Part shown: positions 24,101 through 39,100 of the stretch, in pieces
Position numbering within the stretch: the first letter of the stretch is position 1
Layout of the letters: each line of letters starts with the position of its first letter
From: Zygaena filipendulae
Taxonomy: Eukaryota > Arthropoda > Insecta > Lepidoptera > Zygaenidae
DNA length: 64,000 bases
Reading direction: 5' to 3'
NCBI GenBank assembly: GCA_907165275.2
Contig: OU015674.1
Coordinates: 3,471,001-3,535,000, forward strand
The notes under the pieces: model-generated
The model's input: the letters and a program-made list of their open reading frames with translations, nothing else
The model's database searches: none
What the model was told of the DNA's origin: nothing
Position numbers and translations under genes: made by a program

Positions 24101-27100
24101 TATTGAATCAAACTTAGATAAAATGAAAGATTATTTCATAAGGAACACGGTGGTATAGGGTTGCCTGCGAAAAACCAGTCCCGAATTACGGTTGTCGAAT
24201 TTTAAATAATAAATATCGCTGATCCTATACTATAGATGTTTCCAAGAAAGGTCTCTTCTATGAACCGCTATACAAAATACAATGATGTGGTGAAATTAGG
24301 AAAGAGAAATATTAGGGGTCATTTTCGTAATTCTTTTAAAAAGTTTGTGTGAAGTATCGTTAGATAGGTCTCGAAAAATGATAAATAAATTTAAAATGAT
24401 TTCTTTAATGACGCTTCAAAAGTCTCGCGAAGCAGTTTGAGTAAAAAATGCCCCTCCCCCCTCTAAATTTTCATCTATGCGGTCGAAATTGTGGACAATT
24501 TTGTTGAGAACAATTATTAAATTTTAGCAGAAAGAACTTTGATTTTTATCGGTGAATGTTCTTCTCTGCTACAGAACATTTTATCACTGTGCGTGAACAC
24601 GACCACACTTTGCCATTTTTTAAAATTATTATTAATAAGCCTACAAATACTTATGATCCACGGCTCGACATTGTTACAAGGAAATCGTTATGAAGGTTAT
24701 AAAAAACAGCAAAAAAATCACATGCCAAAAATTCAAATTATAAAAAACTTTACAAAACTGAACTTAAATGGGGAATCAAATTAAAAGATTGCTGAATCAC
24801 CCAAGGGCCAAGCGCTGTTTATTGTAACTACCACAACAATTTTTTTATAGCTTTAAAAAAGAACCGATTTAATTTGAGTTATTTATCCAATAAACTAGGC
24901 AGTTAACAAAACGCGTCCAGGGTTAAAATCTATTGACCCTATAATATAAATCGAGTAGCGTTCAAATTGATGCGGGAACTGCGTATCAGATTTTTTACAA
25001 GAGAATAGAATTACATCATATAAGTAGGTACTAGACGGGAGTAAAGGAGGAATTGGGGGAGGCCTATGTATTTACTGCAATGGACGTTCCATGTTTCTAA
25101 CACGATTAGGGCTTGGGCATTGATTTTTTCACGTTTAGCTCATCTTAACTTAATCGAATTTGCAAAGATCTTAGCAGATAGAATTCTTAGAGACTGTGTA
25201 GTGTGTATGTTCGTATTTAACAAATACAAAATTATTTTGGCACAATTACAGTTAACACCAAAACTTTTCTATAAATAAATTCATTAACATAGTACGTTTT
25301 TGCATAATTTATGCATATAATTGTTTTATCGTCGTAAAAACAAAAGGTCACGAATTATCAAGCTCTGTCTGTTGGTTGCTTATCCAATAGTTAGTAAATG
25401 CAATGTAATAAAATAAAAACTTTAAAACATAGAAGTTATTATATATTATATAAGTCATTGCCATATCAGCATAGTTCTCAAAATCAACAGCTAGGCACCA
25501 GCTTGATTAATGCTCTGCAATGATGTTTTATGACTTATTTCCTAGTGGCTAACCAACCATCCCGACTCACGCCTCGTGCACCTCAAGGCTCTCTGTCGGG
25601 CCCACTCCTGTAAAATCGATGAACAGCATCTTTCGTTTATTTCATTTTTGTCTTTTTTTGACTAGCAAAAACCCTCTGTATTGTAAACCCACGGCATAAA
25701 TCAAGTTAAAGAATTCACAGGTTAGTTATTCATTCAACTACATAGTTTTTTTTATTCAGAGTGTTTGTAAAGTTCATAAAAATCGATTTCAAAGCAAATC
25801 ATAACCATCTACGATACAAGACAACGGAAAAATTGCTAAACAACTGAGTCCATGGATGTAGACAGCGACCCTATACGGCACTCTTGCTGGCCAGCATGCC
25901 GCGTTGACGCGGATGCTTGTTACCGCATTAGCTGCTTCCGGCGCGCGGCACGCATTCGAATGTGCTCAATGGAACGCGTCTGCGCACCCAATTTGACAAT
26001 AATTTGAATTGAGAACTATTTCCTCTGCATGTCTGCACTATGCAAGTTCTATGAAAGTTGTAGCAGTTGCAGAAACCGGTCAGCAGATATAAAGGCAAGA
26101 ATATAATGCAACGGATATATTTGCCTTTCTTATTTATAAAACTACTAGCTGTGCCTGTGTGGTTTCACCCGTGTGAGTTTCGGGATTCCTGCAGGAACTC
26201 TCCAAAGTAGGTAGCCTAATTTATTTCTAATAACATAAGAAGGTTCCGTCAGTGAAGGTTCCGTCAAAATCGGTCCATCCGCTTCGGAGATTCACCCGCG
26301 TGAGTTTCGGCATTCCCGCAGGAACTCCAAACTTCTTTCATAAGAACCTTCTTACAATAGCAAACACAACATGCAGGACGACAAAAAAAGACTATCAGAA
26401 GTTATTTCAAGCTTCAAGTAATAATAATTAACAAATATTAATTAAATAGCATTTATTTTATTTCGATATGGTCTCATAAATCTTTTTATTAATATACAAA
26501 CCTAATTAAAAATGGGTGGCGTCTAATAGTTAATAGGTATCTTATAAATCTTATATCACCCATCCAAAAAAAACCCAATTCACACGATGATTCGGCTTTA
26601 TTTCATGGCGAATATGCTAACATTCCTAAATGTTGAGTGTTTTTCTGTGTTTTTAATTCAATAACACTTAATAAATCTATAATTGGATTTACGTACGTAC
26701 TTTAAAATTTAATGATGTCCGTTTGTTTTGCAACGCGCCCACGATCATAAATGATTACGAGTTATCAAATAAAAGCTATAGGTATACTTTTAACTTGTAA
26801 TAAAACAAATACCAGTATGTGATATTATGAATGGCACAAAAGTATACATGTGAAACTAAGGCCAAGTTCTAATAAAAAAGTTTCTTTTCAAAACATATTA
26901 AAGCTATTTAAAGCTTTCTGTACATCTTTTTACACGTGCAGCCTGTAGGCTAGATATACTCAAAAATCTTACAACATTGATATAAGTAGCTACAAAACTA
27001 CACAATCACCGACGTAAAAACGTCTTCGAAAAAGAAATATTGTAATATTTAAAGTGTCTAAATCTAAAAATCTGTGTTCTTCGATTGGTATAAATTTTTC

Positions 27101-30100
27101 GGTTGATGTGATGAATGTTGTCATCATCATCATCATGTTAGCCGAAAGACGTCAACTGCTGGACCTAGGCCTCCTCCAAAGATCACCACAACCACCCGTC
27201 CTGCCCTTCCCGCACCCGATAGCGTCCCGCCACCTTCACCAAGTCATCGGTCGATAAATGCGATGCGACTTGCAAGTAGGGTTGCCACCCGTACTATATT
27301 ATATAGTATCGTACTATATTTCAGTCAATTGTACTATATATTATAGAAAAATAATATAGTCCCAAAAATACTATATTTTTATCCCTAATAGGGATGTTGA
27401 CAACTTTTGAAAATCTAAATTTTAATTAGTCCGTCTTTTAGAAAATTAAAAATCATTAGACACGTATTTTTTTATTTTTCAAATAAATGAAAATACACAG
27501 AGATAAAGCGCATTAAAGTTTAGGGTGGGGGCTCGTGACGTCACTTACCTCTACAAGCCGCCATACAAACTGCACTAGTTAGTGACGTCACTCGAAATTT
27601 CAACTCAATGTATCTCTGTTATTTTTTGATTACTTAAAAAAAGAAAAAATACGTGTCCAATATTTTTTATTAATCTACAGGACGGACTAAGAAAAAAAAA
27701 TTAGTCAAATAGCCTATTCAACTGTCGCGCTAGAACGCACCCGCTGCGCAGCACGAGGAATTTCAGAACGAAACGCATACTCGGCAATAAAACGTCAACT
27801 GTCAAACTAGCAATAATTTGTAGATGAATGCTACATAATGATTAAAAATACATATGTACTATTTTTTTTCCCTGCATTTTCCAAAAGTACTATATTTTTG
27901 CATCTTTTTTCGGAAAAATACTAAAGTTTTTCCAAAAAAAAGGTGGCAACCCTACTTGCAAGTGATTAATTTTTCACATTAATTTTGCTATGGTCGACCC
28001 CATGAATGTTATGCAGAGCACTCCGGTCCCCAATATGCTATTTTAGATTAATACTGAGCCGTCTTTTATCTTACAAGTCGACGTAGCTTGCCAAGCAGAG
28101 TTCGCCGATTGTGTGTTTTGGGTAAATATAGTACCTACAGTTTTTTGAAGTTTTATGTCGTAGGTTTACAATTTTATGTTTATTCCATCATTTGTGACAA
28201 TTGGTTTCGATGCCACTATTTGAAAGGACATTTTGCAAAGAATCCGGGTATTGCAAAGTAAATTTTTTTTTTCTTCTATATCAATGTATCTAGTTACTAT
28301 TAACTACCTAATTAATACATTACTTTCTTGTTTTAACTTCGCACGTGTTTCCTATGTAAATAAAACAAAAATCTCTTTTAAAAAAAGAAAAAAATAAAAG
28401 TAAAAGTGTCTATGGTACTGTAGCCTATTTTACCGGTTTTGCAATAGGCGTGAATTTCAGAACAATGCTAGCGCGCACGCTACGGTCTCACTCTCATCGC
28501 GTGCCAACCGCCATCGCCATCTTTGATCTCGCGATGCGCATGCACTCGGTCAAAGAATATTACTACGTAAAGAAGCGACTCCCGCCCACTACAACGATGC
28601 GGCGAGCCTATGCGATAGTGGTAGTGTTCGGAACCGTACGATAATTACACATACGACAATTTGTGCGTACGTACGATGTACGATAGCACATTATCATCTC
28701 ACATCGTACACATTTGACTAGACTTATGTCTAAATAGTCATAATCCTGATAAGTACGATAAATTGTTCCGTGTTTAGGTCCAAATACGATAGTTCTACGC
28801 CCCTGCTACGACAATAAGCTCAATTCAGGTTGCCAACACTGGATAGTGGTGCAGTCCGTTTAGCTGCTATGTGTGTGTCGGACAATATCAACTTGAAATT
28901 TGAACACGCTCTCTGAGCCCTACAACCACACGCGCACTCTGCGCGTATGCACACAAGCTGTCCGCCTGTAGTAGTAGGAAGTAACGTCGGTTCGCTTGCA
29001 TGGAGTGAACATACCTAAACGTCATACACTGAATGCCGTCACTGTATCTCGCAATGTTTATAAACACTGGCAGCTATGATGCAACACACCATCGACACCA
29101 ATTCGAGTGTTACGCGACGAGTTTGCGTGCACACAAATAAAATGTGTGGAAATATTTATACACGCGAACGGATGGATTCAGTTTAAATGAAAACTAAACA
29201 TGGTATAATCTATACTAATATTATAAGAGGAAAGATTTATTTTTTGTTTGTTACGATTTAACTCAAAAACAACTGGACCGATTTCAAAAATTCTTTCACC
29301 ATTTAAAAGTTACTTTATTCCTGAGTAACATATAGGCCATATTGTAATCCGGAATTTCCGCAGGAACTCCGAAATTACCACGGGTGAAACCGCGAGGTAT
29401 AGCTATTATATGAAAACCTTTAAAGTCATCCACGTAAAGGTTTGGGTCGTAGCTCATATATTGCGGCTCAAGGGGTAAGTAAAGAGGAATTGCCGCGGGA
29501 ACTCCGAATTCAACGCGGGTGAAACCGCGGGGAACAGCTAGTTATTAATATGTATAATTAATAAAACACTAAACAGTAGATCTGGAGGTGACTGCACTGA
29601 TTCTGTAGAATTACTAAAAATAAGAGAGGTTTTAGTCCAGGATTACCCTACTCCCTAACCAATAGAAGTATAAATTAACGCGAAGCCGCGAGCATAAACT
29701 AGTGACACAATAGTAAAGTACTTATATTAATTTTAATACCATTTTTCATGGAAAAGTCTCATGCTGTGTAGTGTGTCGTCCCACCAATGGACGCCGGGCC
29801 ATAGATATTATGTATTCTAATTGAAAACTAATTTTATAGATGGATTATTAATCTAATTTATGGGAATATTAACAACGAGCGAGCGTAGAATTAATGGCCC
29901 GTAAAATTGATTCCAAGTGCCAGGCAATAAATGGTAATGTATTTAATTTTTTTACCTATACACAATATAATAATATACCCATTAAAGAAACTATAAACAT
30001 GAAATAATATCCTACATAAAAGAAAAGATTGCGAAGGGACGGGTTTTAACTTACTTAATGTTTGAATGATTTGAAAACGTTTTTAATTTTTATGAACTTT

Positions 30101-33100
30101 TGTTAAACAAGTCTCAGCGCCATCTATTAGACAACGATTACACTACTTTTATAACCTGGATAACCTCAGGTTAGTCATGTATTTTTGTCCTAATTAGACG
30201 TTTAGCCTGAGCGTTTAGAAGTGGAATTTAAAATGAACTAAAAGATTTCATTACATACATAGATTATAAAAATAGAAACACATATAGAAGTGAAGCTAAT
30301 TTTTAGGGTGAAAAAGAAAAAAGACGTCTAACAGCTAGCCCAGCCCCATACTAAATACAATAATACCGACAGTAGGCAACGCGGAAAATTGAACCAAAGT
30401 CGATAAAACAAAAAATAAAAATAAATGGCTTCCAGTGCAAAATGAGGTCGGTTGGTGTAGGTATCTTCTGAATTTACACTTTCAACTGATCCAATTAGCA
30501 AAACATCACTATTAATATCTGTTTATACAGTAGGTATATTTAGGACGGGTGGAGCAAGGTGCGCTCACGGGGTGTGTGTAATAATTAACTAATTAAATTG
30601 AAAAATGTCGTCATAGACAAAAATATTAGTCGCTCTTTTATTTTATAGTAATTTAAAACATATTATCTAGGTAATTTAACAAATTTAAAATTGAAGCTAA
30701 ACTATGTAGGTATCTACGTACTAAGAAGCACTTAGATTAAATTAAAAAATCACTAATTTGAATGTGGAAGCTTGCTAACCGCCGCACTCAGAGTCGACTT
30801 TAATGCTTACTTAGTTAAGTATAGATTTTTAGAACAAAACTGCCGCAATCAGACAAGTTTAATTAATTAATGTTAATTGGAATTTAACTAATTAAGTTAT
30901 ATCTGATTAAATGCCAATTAACATTAATTTACTGAACGTCTCTGATTGCGGCAGTTTTGTTTTAAAAATCTATACTTAACTGAGTAATCATTAAAGTCGA
31001 CTCTGAGTGCGGCGGTTGGAATTCGATTTGCCCGATTTGACAAGAACGTTCGCTGGAAGAAATTTTCAAATGATGATTTTCTTAAGTTTCTTTTCAAATG
31101 AACGTAGGATATACCCATTTCCCTGTCATTCGTCTACCAATCGATCAAAAAAACACCATCTCAATAAACTACAATCACAGAAAAATCACATACACATTAC
31201 CTACGAATCGAGGGGAGTTATTCTGGAAATGATGATTGATCATCCATTATTTACGGTGGACAACTCGCAGAAGATTTCGAGTCGGTGACTGACGGTTACG
31301 GTATTCTTTGAACGATATCACTTCACTTTCCCATCTCAGTTCAATACTTTGTGAAAGTATAGGTACGAAAATAAATTTTATTTGTACAGCAGCAAGACGG
31401 CTGCCCTACGGTAAAACAAAGTAATTGCAGTTGAATAAATTTTAATTTCTTTAAGACTAAACCATAGAAACTAGCAAGGTCCGTTAGTCGTGAAAAGTGG
31501 GAAAAATACAAAAAATGGGTTTGTTTTTCCGTAGGGCAGCTAAAGACGTTGTTTTACTTTTTTTGGAATATAATGGCTTGAAACAATATTTCGTAACACG
31601 AAAAAATTCGATCATAATTTTTTTATAGTATTAAGTGCCTGAAGAAGTTACGCCTCTCTGGCGGAATACAATCGTCATCGTATACATGCTGTATACGCGC
31701 TATCATTAGTCAGACAACGACTTTATTTGAAAGAAAGTTCGCCGCGTGACTTCCGAAAGACGGAATAACTCTGCGGTTAATATAATGTTGATGCACCCAG
31801 CTACCGCTAGCCCACCCACATGTTGGCTCGCCGAGCCGTCTGCGTGGCGTGTTACGGTGTCTGACTGTTATAGGTATACAGTTAGTGAGGTGTGCAACGG
31901 AGCACAGTGTGCGTAATCAACTCACTCGTAATTCCATTCACAGTCCACCATGGAGCTAAAAGTATTTCTGCTCATATAACAAAACACCACTCTCGCATCG
32001 ACAAGGATTAAGTAGCAAGAACTAAGATATTTACATATAACTTACCTACTTATTATAAAGTATAAACAACAACAAATAAAACGACTGAAACGACGGTTAC
32101 AGCCATAACCCTTTTGCATTTTGACGGTTTTTCTCGAACGGTGATAACATTTTCTCATAATGGGTATGTTGAATACTTTTGAAAATTCAAGTTCTATTTC
32201 CGTCTGTCAGTTAGAAAATAAAAAAAACAATAGACACGTATTTTTGCTTTTACAAATGAATTTAAATATACCGAGATAAAGCGCAAGTTTAGGGTGAGGG
32301 GGTCGTGACGTCACTAACCGCTAAAACCGCCATACAAACTGTGTGTTAGTGCGAATTCAATTGAATTTATGAGTATACGTTTATGTAAGGTAAGTAAAAA
32401 TTAATTGTACATTTTCTGTGGCAAAGTTAATCTGATTCAGTTGGCAAGGCTCTAGGTCTGTTGGTCGTTGGTTTATAGCCGTATTGATCTGCAGCGGAGA
32501 GGCGAGACGAAACGCAACCCGGTTGGTGTGAGCACCTAGCAACAACGTCTAGCACACCTATACAGCCTTGTACTCCTATGTAGTTGCTTAGCTCTGTTAA
32601 AACACGTTTCAAATCCGGACATGTAGGTTGTACAAACAGATCAAGAAGTGAAAAAAGGAAAAAAATCGAAAAAAGTGAGTTGTGTTAGAGAGACACCGTA
32701 AATTATTATGAAATGGATACTTCTCATCCCACCTTTGACGCTTTGAAAAAAATATAAAAATTATAAAAAAAAGTTTAAAAAATAATAAAATTAAAATATC
32801 AAAGCTAACCTCAGTTGGTCTGTCTGTGTATTTTTATCGCGGATTTCCCGCTAGAACTCCAATTTTACCAGTTGTTGTTTTACACGTTATCAGAGGTACA
32901 GAAAAGGATATAGAGTAACGTAGATACTTTTATACCGAAATTCCTACGAGAACTAACGCAGGAACATCTAGTATGTATAAAGAAAACTTTGAGAGTCTGT
33001 GAGGTTATAGGGGGTAATCTCTGGATCTACTGCACCGATTTTGAAAATTCTTTTAGCAATAGACAGCCACGTTATTTGTGAGTGTCATAGGCTACATTGT

Positions 33101-36100
33101 AACCCGGAATTCCCGCGGGAACTCCAAAATTACCGCGGGTGAAACTACGGGGAACAGCTTGTAATTAATAAAAAAAGTATCTACGTAATATGGATTCGAA
33201 TGGGTAAGCAAGCACGCCATTTAACGAAGTGCGTTAGTCCTTAAGTAAGAATCGCGTGTATTTATGAGTCAACGCGAAAAAACACGCCCGCGACCATGGG
33301 GTACGTCTCTAAGTCCCTTGTACCGTGAATGTACGAGCAAAAACTGGTCAAGTGCGAGCTATGTGCGAATGAATACAGAGTTCTTAAAAAAACCACAATA
33401 ATAAACGAAATAACTAATTAATAATAGAGAAAATAGGGATGTTGACTACTATTGAAAATCAAAATTCTAATTAGTCGGTCAGTTAGAAAATAAAAAAACA
33501 ATAGACACGTATTTTTTGCTTTTTTAAATAAATTAAAATATGCAGAGATAAAGCGCATTAAAGTTTTGGATGAGGAGGTCGTGACGTCACTAACCGCAAA
33601 ACAGCCATACAAACTATCAGAATAGTGACGTCACGCGAAATTTCAACTCAATATATCGCCGTTATTTTTTGATTACGTAAAAAAAGAAAAAATACGTGTC
33701 CAATATTTTTTAATAATCTACAAGACGGACTAAAAAAATAAAAATTAGTCAACATGCCCATTAATAAAATCATATCCAATGAGTGATGAACTGAGTGATT
33801 CTTCCGTCGAAACTAGTTTCGTACTGTAGTATAAAAATTCTGGCCGAAGTGACAGGGCGGGGAAGAAAAAAAAAGAAAAAGAACAGTTCACGAAAAGTCC
33901 GGACAGAATTTCTCTATCTATTCCTACTTCGAAAATCTGAATGTCGTTAGTAAAAGTATAAAATACAGAATTTTTGGCGGGAATCAAAGATGGCGGTTCG
34001 GTCATTTATTTTCATGTCGATAAAAATTGTTAAAAATGTAGTTTGTTGTGTTATAAGGTGCTGTATTGGACAATAATTTTCACAGTGACGGTGTTTTATG
34101 TGCTCAAGAAGATATAGGTATGGCATTTCGAGCTGATTTCTTCGGTTTCCTCCAAGAGCTCCGAGAAAGTTCTTGCAAGCTATAGTACCGTGGCTTGCAA
34201 GTTCAAACCGTACAACGAAGCATTTTAATAGAAAATACATTGATCTAATAAATTTTAATTGAAACTGGCTAAATGCATTATATGCGAAAGTCCCCAAAAA
34301 AGAAGAAAGAAAGAAAGTATAAAATAAACAGGGAGTTTTCGACCAATCTCAATTGGGAGGAACCCTGAAAACCAATGATGGCCGACACGCGACGCGGTCA
34401 CGACTTGAACATTTGCTAGATTCTAGATATAAACGCACGCTGCACGCACTGAAAATAAAAAGAATTGTGCTAAAATTAGATAGAAGTTTAGCACTTTGCG
34501 TAAAGTCATATTTTTTCGCTATGGATTAATTAGATAGCGATAGGAAGAAAGAAAGTAAATGCATTTATTTGGAAACGGATATATACAACACGATTACAGT
34601 TAGTTTATAGAGTAACACGATTTAACAAAATATTCAAAGACAAGCTGTCCCGCGCGGTTTCACCTACGATAATTTCGGAGTTCCCGCGGAATTGTTCCAT
34701 AAAAACTTTGCCCCCCTTTTCACCCCCTTAGGGGTAGAATTTCGGAAAATCCTTTCTCATCGAATGCCTACGTCATACAAAGAAAACACCCTCAAAGTTT
34801 CAGACCTCTACGATCAGCGGTTTAGGCTGTGCGTTGATCCGTCAGTCAGTCATGCAGGACACAGGATTTTATATTGTATAGATAGAAGATGACAATATGA
34901 GAATAGATGACACGAGGTATTTGTGTGGTGACCAAATAATTTCTTTTATTTATTTATTATACACGGCATAATACACGTATATTAATAATTATATGGTTCA
35001 TGCACTGACAAACAAACAAATGTCAAGATGTACCTATAATTCATAATTAATTTGTATTACTAACAATAGTTTATAAGAAATGATGTTACTAACAGAATCG
35101 ATCCATGTCGATGGTCGAATTAAATGAAAATTTATTTATTTATTATTATTTTCATACACGTTGTCAGGGGTAAAGAAAAGGACATAGCGTGCTTTTTGAC
35201 CCGGAATTCCCGCAGGAACATATGTATGTACATATTCAGGATTGCAATTTTTGATACATAACATGCTTACTTATTAGACTGAACTAATAAAATCCCCAGT
35301 TATTCCTAGTATTAAAGAAAGTTATTTGGGAAATTTTCAAAACCCATCAGGCAAGACTGACTACACGCGTTCTCAGAAACGTCAATAAATTCTCTACGAG
35401 TTTGAACTGAAACGAGTTTCTCCGTCCGGCGGCGTTATTTCCAGATACATTTGCGATTCAATAAACAAAGTGATGAAGTGTTCCTCATAAGGCCCATTTA
35501 TATCTACAAACATGGAACGTGCGTGTCAGACACGTTCCGTCGCAGACAAAATATATTCTCCTATACAGTGCGAGTGCGTATTAACGCGTACACCCACAAA
35601 ATTAAGTTATAGATACAAAATGCTTTATTGAGAGTTATTCAACGTTTTTTGATGATGTGTTTACTTTATTACATTTTTTTTTTTTTTTTTTTTATGTCAT
35701 AGGGGGCAAACGGGCAAGTGGTTACACCTGATGGTAAGTGATTACCGCCGCCCATAGACATCTGCAACACCAGAAGGCTTGCAGGTGCGTTGCCGACCTG
35801 GAATGGGGATGGGACATTGTTAAAATACCAACAAATCGTTGGACATAAAAATATGTTTAAACAAAATGGCGTTATAATAAAATAAATATTAAAAAAACGA
35901 TGAACTCAAAATTTCTCCAGTTTGGGTTAAACTATTGTTTATCTATGTCCATCTATCCTAACACGATCAAACTGGCAATCATTTGTCGATGAATGCTGCC
36001 CGATAAATAATGATTAAAAATAAGTAAATGTGTACTTTTTTCCTGGCATTTCCCAAAAGTACTATATTTTTAAAACCCCTTTTTCAATATTTAAAAAAAA

Positions 36101-39100
36101 AGTTGGCAACCCTAACTGTACATGTAGGTACATGTACCTTTTTAGAGCCCTAGTTCACGTAAATGTACCGATGCGATGTACCGTATTAGTGACGGTTGAC
36201 GTGCAAATGTTGTACTTGTCCGACGCCACCTACTTGTTAAAGAGATAATAGGCTAATGTACACGTTTATCTACTCGGTCGCTTCGCAGGGCTTTCTATTG
36301 TGCGTACACGTTTTCTAGTGCAAGTGATAAAATTGAACGGAACTAATAATAGATGGGCAGTCAACCGGGTGCTTGGGTTTGAACCCGATAAAATGCAGCC
36401 TTCTACGGTCTTTTATCGGGTTTAAACCCGGAAACGGCAGGATTTTATCCAAATCAGTCTGAACCGGTAAAAACGCTTGTCGATAATTGTAGTCAGTAGT
36501 TAAGTACATATAGGAAATTATTAGATAAATTCGTATAGTACCCAGACCCACGGACCAATCGCTATCGCGACCTTGTGCTATCGCTTTTGGTGTGTCCAAA
36601 AAATTGCTATCGTTCATTGTTATTTAATGTTATTTTTTTCACATTAGGTACACGTTTTACTGCTGCTCCTTGCAGTTTCACCCGCGGTAATTTCAGAGTT
36701 CCCGCAGGAATTCCGGGATGAAAAGTACACCATATCACTCAGCAACACTGTAACTTTCTATCCTTATGCAAGATTATAATTTTGTTATATTAGTATCTAT
36801 ACTAGCGGATCCCTTGTTCTCGGTAGTACGTTTAGTCTGTATCACGTAAATAACTATACTACATGGCAAACATTATGCAACAAGTAGCAATAAAGTTTAC
36901 CAACCTAGTGAGACTAATTAAAAACTTTTAAGCGAGTTGATTACGAGTTCAGAGAGTTTCTATAAAGTTAATGTATGCAATCACGAGAATATATACATAC
37001 AGGTACTCTCAAATTTCTTCCACTAATGAGAACATTTGCCAGCCCTACCACGCGTTGGCGGGAACAACGAAGACGTCACTAATTAGAGCAGGCAGGTGCT
37101 TGACCCTACAACACCATCTATTGTGTAACCCAGAGCACGCAAGAAAACTCCGACGCATGGGAATCTATTGTTATGTATTCTCATTTCTGCATAGGGAGAT
37201 AAAAATTAAACGTAAGTCTATAGAAGATAATTATGTGAGATTGTTAGAACATTGATCTTAGGTTTGCTATTGATTTTTTTTATATATCAGTGAAAGCGTT
37301 CTGAAATAGGTATACAAAAAAATTTCTTAAGTATGTCTGTTTTATACTAACAATTTAATAGTATGTACTTATCAAATTAAAATAAACGCGTTCGCTTTGA
37401 AACTATTCTATTCGAGCGGATCAACATTCGTACCGCAATATCGAATTTATGCATGTGATTCTTTGTAAAACATTATCGTTACAGTAAACTTTAAGTCAAA
37501 CCAACAATACAATTTGCTCTAACATAACAATCACCGGCCAACTATTCAAGTAAATAGAGGAGAAAGCGATAAAATCCATAAACATTGCATTTTGATTAGA
37601 AAATTGCGTACTCATACAACTGGAAAATTTAATAATGGCCTACCTACCTCTAGAAAATAATAACATTGGATCATTCTCAGTAGCACCAGAGTCGAATATC
37701 CTCTATGTGACAAATGGGGATACTGTTATAAACTATCGCTATAATTGGGATTTGCTATCGGTGACAGAGAAGACTAAAAATGACCAAATATTACTAGAAA
37801 AAATGGAGGATAAAACCTTTAATAACGATGGAGGCGTATAGAGAAGAAACTTACTTTTAGAGGCTACTTGGTATGAAACCATGAAATGGAAGATAGTATA
37901 ATTGGGGAGATCTCTGCTATTGCTGTTTGCTATTGTGTTGCAAGAAACATACTTCCGCATTTATCATATTATTAGTAAGATCCGCCTGTGACTCGCCAAG
38001 TCATGACGCTATTTCAGGAGACAAAATGAATCTTGTGTCGTGTTTGTGTACCCTAAATAAATAAAAAAAATCAGTATTTGATATTTCTGCAACGGAACAT
38101 AATCCTACCGAAAGTAATCTTAGTCGTGACACGAAAGATAAATGTAACAATGATAAAAGATAACGATACGACTGCATCGCGTGCTTGTGCAATGAATTCT
38201 TATGTCAGCCGCAACGATGAAAGTGAAATGGAAACAACAGTATAAAGCAATTTACACATTTAGAAACATTTTTATAGCATGTAATTAACATTGCTTCCTA
38301 TATAATTTGCGTGAATACAATTATTGTTTTTATTTCTTCATTGTTTCTATAGCTTATCATTCAACTAAAGAACTTTTCGATCAAAAAAGTTCGAAGATAC
38401 GTTAAGGTACGTACGTACGCTTATGAATTTGTTATATAATATAACAAATCTATGGGATTACACAAGACAGTATTGTAGGTTCAAATGCGTGAAGAGAAAA
38501 AACTAATTAGGTATAGAGAAAACAAAAACTACTCGACGGTTTTAAATAAAATTTGACATAACTAGCTCCGAAGGAATTCCAAAACAAAAATTCTGCATCG
38601 TAAAGATACTAACGAACTCAGTTTCTTTCTCTAATATTTTTTAGTTTTTATTGGCAACTGCAAAGTAAAGAATTTATTAGAAGTCGTTCACTTACTTGAT
38701 GATGCCGTCTTCGATATAAATATCAGCATCTTCCATTTCGTCATCGTTGACCACTCTGCCATTTTTTATGAGCAAGCGGTTTTGCGAGCTCTGAAACAAG
38801 TGACAACACAAACTAGATCATTGATAAAATTCAAAAAAGGAATGTTCAATTGATGCGACAGCGGACAGTGACGAGGCGTTTCCTTTGCTTCCTCGCTCGG
38901 TACGCGCGAATTCAACAAAACCAAAGACTATTTATGACACTCTAAAAATACAACTCACTTTGATGTTTAATCCGGATAACGGCACCGGCGTATCAATAGT
39001 CATTGTTTGTGACTAAACAAATTGAAAAGACAAAATTGATATAACTCAGAGGGTATTTTGTTAGTTTGGGCGTGATAGTTTTCAATGTCTAGTGCATGGC

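Larger units (their letters stand above)
23146..38695 (-). other. large CRMP intron (15.5 kb)
   Basis: No CRMP-like coding exon was found in it. It holds a hAT element, a CRE-bearing MITE family, foldback MITEs, a SINE and many Lep1-like copies, annotated separately. GC-richer patches at 25850-26060, 28430-28650 and 28830-29010 are not explained; the last has a relative at 61795-61990. Confidence 0.7.

Noticed and set aside
27054..27257. 67-codon + strand open frame with a Pro-rich end
   Set aside because: Lies over the LINE 3' end in antisense and is not a gene.
37635..37841. 68-codon + strand open frame
   Set aside because: AT-rich, no splice context or homology; the length is expected by chance over 64 kb.
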